Positions 7,811-13,023 of a stretch of DNA of 13,023 nt are shown in pieces. Position 1 is the first letter of the stretch. Each line of letters opens with the position of its first letter. The notes under the pieces were generated by a model, which saw only the letters and a program-made list of their open reading frames with translations, did no database searches and was not told where the DNA came from. The DNA comes from Rhodobacterales bacterium UBA7416 (lineage in GTDB: Bacteria; Pseudomonadota; Alphaproteobacteria; Rhodobacterales; Rhodobacteraceae). The stretch spans positions 1 to 13,023 of the forward strand of contig DKMK01000077.1 of NCBI GenBank assembly GCA_002469545.1, given 5' to 3'. The translations under genes were made by a program, and so were the position numbers.

Positions 7811-8425
7811 CTAGCTCACGACATTCCATTTTCCATCGCCCTGATATACGACACTGCTTTCAAGTTTCCCATTCGGGAAACGCACCTCAAAAACTTTGCC
7901 ATCGGTTTGGCCAGTTTTCAAAATCCCCGCATCCATCACATCGCCTGCTTTCACGTCAGAAAACATAAGGTAATATTTTGGCGCTGGCGTGAATGTCGCT
8001 TGCAAGTTCGGCTCTGAAGGAATCATAAACGTTGGCGATCCAGACATGCCCATGCCTACAAAAGCCTCATGCGATACAACCGTTCCATCCTGCACGATCA
8101 TGAACGATCCCACGTTTCCTTGGCTGCTGCGCTGATCTGAAAACGTATACGCGCCATCATCCTTTGTGAAAGTAACCTCATTTTGATCAACGAGTTCGGC
8201 ATCCCACGTTTGTCCCGTCTCGCCGGCATGGATGTCCCTGCGCCAAACGAAACTCATCTGCGTATTCCATGTAAACGAAATTGTCGTGGTTGGATGGGCC
8301 TTCGCGCTTAACCACGCAAGCGTCAACGTATTTGGTGAATTCACATTTGGATCTTGTTGATAAATCGCAAAGGTTCCACTTTCAGTGGATTCATTTCTTA
8401 CATTTAACGTGTAATTTGCTGTCAT
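7811..8425 (-). CDS. RhiA-like protein of unknown function
   Basis: The 204-residue protein is soluble, beta-rich and has no signal peptide. From memory it resembles RhiA, the product of the Rhizobium leguminosarum rhizosphere-expressed operon rhiABC, and the wider RhiA-like group. Shared-looking landmarks are YTLNVRNES at the N terminus, FAIYQQDPN (19-27), LTLAWLSAKA (34-43), FTWNTQMSFVW (51-61), VGMGMSG (123-129), PNLQATFTPAPKYYLMF (139-155) and AGDVMDA (160-166). The ATG at 8425 follows GGGGACC nine bases upstream; an upstream TTG at 8440 would add five residues and lacks a ribosome site. In rhizobia rhiA is under quorum-sensing control, but no rhiB, rhiC or luxR/luxI homologue is visible here. 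Biochemical function of the family is not known to me. It is transcribed toward the hydrolase pair, 96 bases upstream of it. Confidence 0.68.
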   Translation of the reverse strand: MTANYTLNVRNESTESGTFAIYQQDPNVNSPNTLTLAWLSAKAHPTTTISFTWNTQMSFVWRRDIHAGETGQTWDAELVDQNEVTFTKDDGAYTFSDQRSSQGNVGSFMIVQDGTVVSHEAFVGMGMSGSPTFMIPSEPNLQATFTPAPKYYLMFSDVKAGDVMDAGILKTGQTDGKVFEVRFPNGKLESSVVYQGDGKWNVVS

Positions 8426-8448
8426 AATTTCGGTCCCCAATGAATATC

Positions 8449-8482
8449 GTTATACACTCATTGATTGAGTTTCATCCGTCAA
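8449..8482 (-). promoter_or_regulatory. Possible promoter of the RhiA-like gene
   Basis: On the minus strand TATAAC (8454-8449) matches a sigma-70 -10 box in five of six positions. It would start transcription near 8442, leaving a leader of about 16 bases that includes the ribosome site. TTGACG at 8482-8477 matches a -35 box in five of six positions, but the spacer is 22 bases, too long for standard sigma-70 use. The -10 alone is the more credible part. The pair lies in the 68-base gap after the phosphoesterase stop. Confidence 0.28.
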
Positions 8483-8493
8483 GATCACGCATA

Positions 8494-9092
8494 TTAAACA
8501 TCAAACCAATTCACCGTCGGCCCCAGATTATACACAGGCGTTTCGCCAATCATCCCCTGTTGTCCCCACGCATTATGGATATGTCCGCACAAAACCAGTT
8601 TCGGCAACCAATCCTGTATCCCGCGATGCACGGCCTTACTGCCATCATTGCGGCCGTCCTTTTGCGCATCTACGACACCAAATGGCGGTGAATGCGTAAT
8701 CAAATAGACCCCACTGGGCATTCGCGCATCAATCGCATCCCGCCATCTTCGCTCATAGAGGTATTCCACGACGCATCATTGGTTGCGGGAATTTCCCCAC
8801 CAATTCCAAAAAATATCTGATCCCCAATGGCACATTCATTACCCTGCAAATAATGCCAATGATCTTGGGTCTTACACGCGGCCTCTACTGCATCCGCATC
8901 ATCATGATTGCCATGCACAAAAATCATCGGTGCGGGTGAATCGCGCAGGATATCCAGCGTATCCATCAACCCTTCGCGTTTGGTTGCAAAATCCCCTGCT
9001 CCAATCACCACATCCGCCTCAACACTGGCGGCCACGATTGCGCGCGCCGCGTCCTTATCACGATGCAAATCTGAAAACGCTAAAACTCTCAT
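8494..9092 (-). pseudogene. Metallophosphoesterase (calcineurin-like), disrupted by a 1-base frameshift
   Basis: The intact gene would encode a phosphohydrolase of about 199 residues. The first part (ATG at 9092, after AGGGAG) reads MRVLAFSDLHRD (D8, H10), GAGDF (D34), FVHGNHDD (N62, H63), GIGGEIPA and on to RECPVG, then continues as SI and a TGA at 8702-8700, giving only 130 residues. The remaining metal ligands, THSPP and CGHIHNAWGQ, are encoded one frame away, ending at TAA 8496-8494. The switch falls at a run of four C on the + strand (8709-8712). One more C there joins CPVG to VYLITHSPP without a gap, matching the family layout. So either a single-base deletion has broken the gene or the base call is wrong. 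The truncated product lacks three metal-binding histidines and should be inactive. Both halves otherwise look well conserved, suggesting recent loss or a sequence error. Confidence 0.85.
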
Positions 9093-9126
9093 ATCAATCT
9101 CCCTACCCAACCCTACCCGCCACTGC

Positions 9127-9132
9127 TTGACA
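9127..9132 (+). promoter_or_regulatory. Possible -35 element of the thrS promoter
   Basis: A perfect TTGACA lies 81 bases before thrS, in the 120-base gap after the divergent phosphoesterase start. The expected -10 position, 17-18 bases downstream, reads AAAAGA or AAAGAC, a poor match, so the promoter call is weak. I see no T-box (not expected in alphaproteobacteria) and no clear mimic of tRNA-Thr in the remaining leader. Confidence 0.3.
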
Positions 9133-9212
9133 TTCCCAGCCCATCTGGCAAAAGACCCAAACATAACTTCAACCGAGCGTTCCGTAGGCGCTAAATCGAA
9201 AGGACTGATTAC

Positions 9213-11159
9213 ATGTCAGATATCACGATTACACTTCCCGACGGCAATTCACGTACATTCCCTGCTGGTGCAACTGGCATGGACGTCGCGAAAGACATCT
9301 CAACATCATTGGCCAAAAAGGCGATCAGCTGTTCCGTAAATGGCGAACACCGCGATCTGTCGCGCGTGCTGGATGGGGATTGCGCATTTGCAATCCACAC
9401 CATGCAAGACGACGCCCAAGCCCTTGAATTAATCCGCCACGATTGCGCCCACATCATGGCGCGCGCAGTCCAAGAATTATGGCCAGAAACACAGGTCACA
9501 ATCGGCCCCGTTATCAACAACGGTTGGTACTACGATTTTGACCGCGCTGAACCTTTCAGCACCGAAGATCTGTCCGTCATCGAAAAGAAGATGCGCGAAA
9601 TCATCAATCTAAAGGACCCCGTTCGCCGCGAAGTATGGGAACGCGACCGCGCAATCCAATTTTACACAGACAACAACGAACCATACAAAGTCGAATTGAT
9701 CGAAAGCATCCCCGGCAACGAAGACCTGTCGATGTATTGGCACGGCGAATGGCAAGACATGTGTCGCGGCCCACACTTGGTTCACACGGCACAGGTACCG
9801 GGCGACAGCTTTAAATTGATGTCTGTAGCAGGCGCTTATTGGCGTGGCGACAGCGACAAAGCAATGTTGCAACGTATCTACGGTGTCGCATTCAAAAACA
9901 AAAATGACCTCAAAGCTCACTTAACAATGCTGGAAGAGGCAGCCTTGCGCGACCACCGCAAATTGGGCCGCGAAATGGATCTGTTCCACATGCAAGAAGA
10001 GGCCCCAGGCCAAATCTTCTGGCACCCAAACGGCTGGCGTATTTACACTGGTCTTCAGGACTACATGCGACGCATGCAGGACAAAAACGGCTACGTCGAA
10101 GTGAACACACCACAGGTTGTTGATCGTAAGTTGTGGGAAGCATCTGGCCACTGGGAAAAATATCAGGAAAACATGTTCATCGTTGAAGTCGACGAAGAAC
10201 ACGCACGTGAAAAGTCTGTGAATGCCCTAAAACCCATGAACTGCCCATGCCACGTTCAAATCTTCAACCAAGGCCTGAAATCCTACCGCGACCTGCCATT
10301 GCGCATGGCGGAATTCGGATCATGTAACCGCTACGAACCATCGGGCGCATTGCACGGCATCATGCGTGTGCGCGGCTTTACCCAAGATGACGGTCACATT
10401 TTCTGTGCCGAAGATCAGATCGAAGAAGAGACAAAAATCTACATCGAATTCCTGTCCAACGTTTACCGCGATTTGGGGTTTGAGGAATTCAAAGTCAAAT
10501 TCTCCGACCGCCCAGAAAAACGTTCGGGCAGCGACGAAGTCTGGGACAAGGCAGAAACCGCCCTGTTGGCAGCAACACGTGCCGCTGGTATCGAGCCTGA
10601 ACTCAACTCTGGCGAAGGTGCATTTTATGGCCCGAAACTGGAATTCGTCCTAACCGACGCAATCGGCCGCGATTGGCAATGTGGTACTCATCAGGTCGAT
10701 TTCGTAATGCCCGAACGTTTGGATGCATCCTATGTCGGCCAAGACGGCGACAAACACCGCCCTGTTATGTTGCACCGCGCGACATTGGGTTCATTCGAAC
10801 GGTTCATCGGCATTCTGATCGAAAGCCACGCAGGTAAGCTACCGTTCTGGTTGGCCCCACGCCAAGTTGTCGTTGCTTCTATCGTCACAGATGCAAACGA
10901 CTACGTGTTAGAAAAAGTCGCGGCATTGAACGCGGCGGGTATCCGCGCCGAAGCAGACATTCGTAACGAAAAAATCAATTACAAAGTGCGCGAACATTCT
11001 CTGGGCAAAGTTCCTGTGATTTTGGCCGTTGGCATGCGCGAATGCGAAGAAGGCACAGTGACCCTGCGCCGTTTGGGACAAAAACAAACCTCGGTTCAGA
11101 TGTTTGACGATGTTCTAAATGACCTCAGCGTGGAAGCCACCCCACCAGACATGCGTTAA
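9213..11159 (+). CDS. thrS: Threonine--tRNA ligase
   Basis: This class II synthetase charges tRNA-Thr with threonine in the cytoplasm and is essential for translation. Its 648 residues hold the full bacterial set: TGS domain (about 1-61); editing domain (about 64-225) with HDCAH (H76, H80) and C184, H188 that clear Ser-tRNA; a catalytic core (about 245-540); and the anticodon-binding domain (about 548-640). The zinc site that recognises threonine is C344 in MNCPCH, H395 in DDGHIF and H521 in MLHRA. Motif 2 has RYEPSG (R373) and motif 3 has LGSFERFIGILIE. These sit exactly 10 residues later than the E. coli numbering I recall for the zinc ligands. ATG at 9213 follows AAAGGA. It is a single-gene unit closed by a perfect hairpin 9 bases after the stop. 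Confidence 0.98.
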   Translation: MSDITITLPDGNSRTFPAGATGMDVAKDISTSLAKKAISCSVNGEHRDLSRVLDGDCAFAIHTMQDDAQALELIRHDCAHIMARAVQELWPETQVTIGPVINNGWYYDFDRAEPFSTEDLSVIEKKMREIINLKDPVRREVWERDRAIQFYTDNNEPYKVELIESIPGNEDLSMYWHGEWQDMCRGPHLVHTAQVPGDSFKLMSVAGAYWRGDSDKAMLQRIYGVAFKNKNDLKAHLTMLEEAALRDHRKLGREMDLFHMQEEAPGQIFWHPNGWRIYTGLQDYMRRMQDKNGYVEVNTPQVVDRKLWEASGHWEKYQENMFIVEVDEEHAREKSVNALKPMNCPCHVQIFNQGLKSYRDLPLRMAEFGSCNRYEPSGALHGIMRVRGFTQDDGHIFCAEDQIEEETKIYIEFLSNVYRDLGFEEFKVKFSDRPEKRSGSDEVWDKAETALLAATRAAGIEPELNSGEGAFYGPKLEFVLTDAIGRDWQCGTHQVDFVMPERLDASYVGQDGDKHRPVMLHRATLGSFERFIGILIESHAGKLPFWLAPRQVVVASIVTDANDYVLEKVAALNAAGIRAEADIRNEKINYKVREHSLGKVPVILAVGMRECEEGTVTLRRLGQKQTSVQMFDDVLNDLSVEATPPDMR

Positions 11160-11167
11160 AAACAAAC

Positions 11168-11190
11168 GCGCCTTCCCACTGGGAAGGCGC
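11168..11190. terminator. Intrinsic terminator between thrS and the convergent ArsC-like gene
   Basis: GCGCCTTCCC pairs perfectly with GGGAAGGCGC around an ACT loop, giving a 10-bp GC-rich stem. On the minus strand it is followed by GTTTGTTTTT, a good U tract, so it is a strong terminator for the ArsC-like gene that ends at 11209. On the plus strand the tail is only TTCGTT, but the hairpin starts 9 bases after the thrS stop and the A-rich sequence before it is consistent with bidirectional use. Confidence 0.85.
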
Positions 11191-11208
11191 TTCGTTGCAA
11201 TTGGGCAA

Positions 11209-11538
11209 TCAACCCTCCAGCAACGCACTTTCTACAACATCATCCCAACCCAAATACAGCTTATCTCCGTCTTGAATGATCGGACGCTTCATAACTTTTG
11301 GCTGTGCTTGGATTTGAGCATCGACTTCGGAATTTTTCACCCACATATTCAACGCACGGTAATCGTTTGTATTGGTGTCCACAACGCGATCACCAAACTC
11401 AGCAATAAACCCTGCCAGCTCGGCCTCACTCAACGGCTCTGCACGCACATCGCGCATACTGACGTCTTTACCCGCAGCCTCTAACGTTTTACGGGCCCGT
11501 TCACACACGGCGCAGGTTCCCAATCCATAAATAATCAT
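11209..11538 (-). CDS. ArsC/Spx-family thioredoxin-fold protein
   Basis: The 109-residue protein has the arsenate reductase (ArsC/Spx/YffB) fold. It opens with strand MIIYGLGTCAVCERARKTL, carrying the nucleophile-position Cys9 in a CAVC pair (Cys9, Cys12), then RDVRAEPLSEAELAGFI, and ends with the conserved KRPII block (Arg85) and GWDD. The CxxC pair is closer to Spx-like redox switches than to classical ArsC, and nearby genes give no hint of arsenic resistance (no arsB, arsR or acr3). The ATG at 11538 follows AAGGAG at 8 bases; a start 12 codons upstream would overrun this ribosome site. It is a single-gene unit, convergent with thrS and divergent from the 58-residue protein. Whether it reduces arsenate, resolves disulfides or binds RNA polymerase cannot be decided from sequence. 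Confidence 0.85.
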   Translation of the reverse strand: MIIYGLGTCAVCERARKTLEAAGKDVSMRDVRAEPLSEAELAGFIAEFGDRVVDTNTNDYRALNMWVKNSEVDAQIQAQPKVMKRPIIQDGDKLYLGWDDVVESALLEG

Positions 11539-11655
11539 GTCGCAATCTCCTTGGCGATACCCATCGAATTTCACACATCACACACCCAAGCGCAACCAAC
11601 CAGCGCTCTATGTGCCCTGTTGTTACATCCAAACATTTACGCTAAGAATATCGTT

Positions 11656-11832
11656 ATGAAATATGTCCCAAAGAAAAACACCGATGACGCGCTTATTCAG
11701 GAATTCCTGAACAAGGGTGGCAAAGTCACCGTTGGCAAAACCAAACCAATGAAACCCGAATTGGGTATCAGTAAGAATGTATGGAACAATGTTCTCAGCA
11801 AAGAAGAGAAAGCCGCTCGCGACAAAAAGTGA
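11656..11832 (+). CDS. Small basic protein, unknown function
   Basis: This is a 58-residue lysine-rich protein (13 Lys and 1 Arg against 7 acidic residues) with no membrane segment. It begins MKYVPKKNTDDALIQEFLNK and has a glycine-lysine turn (KGGKVTVGKTKPM) and a C-terminal helix-like stretch (NVWNNVLSKEEKAARDKK). I recall similar short proteins, often starting MKYVPKK, as conserved hypotheticals in Rhodobacterales, but know no function. The ATG at 11656 is preferred over an open extension to 11551, which runs through the upstream region of the divergent ArsC-like gene and has no ribosome site. No good Shine-Dalgarno is seen before 11656 either. The charge suggests nucleic-acid contact, which is a guess. 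Confidence 0.68.
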   Translation: MKYVPKKNTDDALIQEFLNKGGKVTVGKTKPMKPELGISKNVWNNVLSKEEKAARDKK

Positions 11833-11856
11833 TCACGCCCGTGGCAAACGTTGTGC

Positions 11857-12729
11857 CTAATACGTTGTTTCCCTTAATGCTTTCGCCAAAAATTCTGCAC
11901 AGGTTTTTATGTGCGGATTTCGTGCCAAATCTTCATGCCCTGCAACCCAGATATGTGTTCTCAACGCCATATCCATTTTCGGATTTACGACCAAATTGCT
12001 GTCTTGATACGCAACAAAGCGTGGCAAGAAACAAACCCCACATCCCTTTGATGCCATTTGCGCCAATACCACGAAACTGTCCGCTCTGAATTTAACCACC
12101 TTGGTGGGTATCGCATCTGCCATCCAAACGCCAACAGGCGATTGCAGCAAACTGCCCGAAACGCCAAGCCAGTTCAGTTCAATAAACGGCGCACCTTCGT
12201 TTTCCGCCCAGAATTGACGCGTGGCGAAAATTTCTAAAACCATATTACCGGCTTTACGCGCATGCAGATTATCTGGCTCTTTCAATGCTGGTCGAATTGT
12301 CAAATCAGCTTCTGGTAAAAACATATTCACATGTTGATTGGTTGCGCTCAGCTCGATTTGAATACCTGGATGCTGTTCCTGCAAATCACGGATGATGTCG
12401 GGTAAAACAAATTGGCTCAAACTGTCCGTCGACGTCAGCCGAACCAATCCACTTATTTCAGTGGCCTTGCTTGCCAAAACCCGCTGCATTTTCGCGGCTG
12501 AATCTTCCATGTCCTGAATAAGATCCAAGATATCCCCAATATCGGGATCTAATTCATAACCTGTCTGCGACTTTCGAAATATTTGCCGCTGCCAACGATC
12601 TTCAAAGGCGCGCACACGGCGCAACACCGTGGCATGGTTCACACCCAGCGCGCGCGCGGCTCCATTTAATGAACCCGCCTGCCCGACAGCTAAAATATAT
12701 CGCAGATCATCCCAGTTTTTGTTGTGCAT
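11857..12729 (-). CDS. LysR-type transcriptional regulator
   Basis: The 290-residue protein has the standard LysR layout. An N-terminal winged helix-turn-helix occupies about 5-62, with the recognition region GSLNGAARALGVNHATVLRRVRAFE (19-43, quoted from the core of the motif) and a following wing. A linker helix comes next (about 64-90). The effector-binding domain from about 92 to 287 has two subdomains (GLVRLTSTDSLSQFVLP, then ADLTIRPA near 146-153, and later CGVCFLPRFVAY). ATG at 12729 is the only plausible start. It is divergent from the cytochrome c-prime gene with a 93-base gap, the usual arrangement for a LysR regulator and its target. A palindrome overlapping its own start codon suggests autorepression. 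The effector is unknown. Its stop faces the small basic protein 24 bases away. Confidence 0.93.
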   Translation of the reverse strand: MHNKNWDDLRYILAVGQAGSLNGAARALGVNHATVLRRVRAFEDRWQRQIFRKSQTGYELDPDIGDILDLIQDMEDSAAKMQRVLASKATEISGLVRLTSTDSLSQFVLPDIIRDLQEQHPGIQIELSATNQHVNMFLPEADLTIRPALKEPDNLHARKAGNMVLEIFATRQFWAENEGAPFIELNWLGVSGSLLQSPVGVWMADAIPTKVVKFRADSFVVLAQMASKGCGVCFLPRFVAYQDSNLVVNPKMDMALRTHIWVAGHEDLARNPHIKTCAEFLAKALRETTY

Positions 12730-12740
12730 AATCGCACAAC
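12721..12740. promoter_or_regulatory. Palindrome over the lysR start codon, likely autoregulatory operator
   Basis: GTTGTGC (12721-12727) and GCACAAC (12734-12740) are perfect inverted arms around ATAATC. The lysR ATG (12729-12727) lies inside. The half-site core CGCACAA at 12733-12739 recurs in the same orientation at 12775-12781, exactly 42 bases on (four helical turns), close to the cytochrome gene. LysR-type proteins typically bind a dyad near their own gene plus a second in-phase site near the target promoter, which fits this arrangement. The arms do not give a strict T-N11-A spacing (T-N10-A here). Confidence 0.5.
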
Positions 12741-12774
12741 CTAATCTGTAAATTTATAGAATGTCAAATATTTG

Positions 12775-12786
12775 CGCACAATGCGA
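12775..12786. promoter_or_regulatory. Second half-site near cytochrome c-prime promoter
   Basis: CGCACAATGCGA-T contains a repeat of the CGCACAA half-site from the lysR-start palindrome, and its TGCGAT end is the reverse complement of ATCGCA at 12731-12736. It lies about 40-50 bases before the cytochrome start codon, where an activator would meet RNA polymerase. A clear -10 box is not visible, so the exact promoter stays undefined. Confidence 0.35.
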
Positions 12787-12822
12787 TACTTTTGAAATTC
12801 AATCCTCACGAAAGGTACTTTC

Positions 12823-13023
12823 ATGCAAATTTTCAAAATCGGTCTTGCCACGGCCGTTACTCTCGCGACACTGTCCATCCCCAGCTTCGCTGACGAGGCG
12901 GCCATAAAATCACGCCAAGGTCTGATGCGCATTTACGCACAAAACCTCGGTATTCTTGGCGCCATGGCAAAAGGCTCAACAGACTACAACAACGAAGCTG
13001 CATCCGCTGCCGCCGCGCGCTTA
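12823..13023 (+). CDS. Cytochrome c-prime, N-terminal part (3' end outside window)
   Basis: The frame is open from ATG 12823, 5 bases after an AAAGGT ribosome site, to the right edge (67 codons). A Sec signal peptide is clear: basic start, hydrophobic core (ATAVTLATLSI) and a cleavage site after SFA at about residue 23. The mature start reads AIKSRQGLMRIYAQNLGIL followed by AMAKGSTDYNNEAA, matching helix A of class II periplasmic c-type cytochromes. The Arg of the RQG motif is the residue that lies next to the heme in this family. The CxxCH heme site would be near the C terminus, beyond the window. Cytochromes c-prime bind NO and CO and protect against nitrosative stress in denitrifying and phototrophic bacteria. 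The divergent LysR regulator probably controls it. Confidence 0.88.
   Translation, partial: MQIFKIGLATAVTLATLSIPSFADEAAIKSRQGLMRIYAQNLGILGAMAKGSTDYNNEAASAAAARL

Noticed and set aside
8700..8720. Programmed -1 frameshifting as the way to express the phosphoesterase
   Set aside because: A slip on GGG-G would give the right junction, but there is no canonical X-XXY-YYZ heptamer, and the family normally needs no frameshift; a 1-base deletion or sequence error is simpler.
9093..9212. Possible tRNA or riboswitch in the thrS leader
   Set aside because: No cloverleaf, no TTCGA-type T-loop and no extended stem-loop set is visible in these 120 bases.
11551..11655. N-terminal extension of the 58-residue protein to 93 residues
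   Set aside because: The extension crosses the promoter region of the divergent ArsC-like gene, is unlike the basic mature protein and has no ribosome site.
12741..12932. 63-residue minus-strand open frame between lysR and the right edge
   Set aside because: It overlaps the signal-peptide region of the cytochrome c-prime gene and the regulator/cytochrome promoter region; no similarity or ribosome site seen.

Overview
The window looks like chromosomal DNA of an alphaproteobacterium, most likely a marine Rhodobacterales (Roseobacter-group) member of moderate G+C. The grounds are a GapR (DUF2312) nucleoid protein, a cytochrome c-prime, an FbpB-type fused iron permease, and the general style of the proteins. 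This placement is inference from recognised families; no rRNA or other marker gene is present. There are no tRNAs, insertion sequences, phage genes or CRISPR arrays, and no gene-free gap exceeds about 125 bases.

Layout. 1-2647 (+) is the 3' three quarters of pyruvate carboxylase, cut by the left edge. A strong hairpin lies between it and a convergent two-domain ABC permease of Fe3+ type (2738-4375, -). Divergent from the permease is a sulfotransferase-like protein of unknown substrate (4470-5384, +). Next come gapR (5400-5657, -) and a divergent 67-residue membrane protein (5781-5984, +) whose 3' end overlaps a membrane-anchored alpha/beta hydrolase. That hydrolase (5974-6963, -) sits 1 base downstream of a second, cytoplasmic ABHD10-like hydrolase (6965-7714, -), so the two are almost certainly co-transcribed. 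Further upstream on the same strand are a RhiA-like protein (7811-8425) and a metallophosphoesterase with a 1-base frameshift (8494-9092).

The right part holds thrS (9213-11159, +), a perfect hairpin terminator, a convergent ArsC/Spx-family thioredoxin-fold protein (11209-11538, -), a 58-residue basic protein (11656-11832, +), and a LysR-type regulator (11857-12729, -). The regulator is divergent from a cytochrome c-prime gene that runs off the right edge (12823-13023, +).

Functionally this is mostly housekeeping: anaplerosis (pyruvate carboxylase), translation (thrS) and chromosome organisation (GapR), interleaved with small accessory genes. I do not see a convincing new multi-gene system. 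The best leads are the LysR/cytochrome c-prime control region, where a 20-bp palindrome covers the regulator's start codon and a half-site recurs 42 bp away; the RhiA-like protein outside its rhizobial setting; the frameshifted phosphoesterase; and the tight hydrolase pair facing a small membrane protein.
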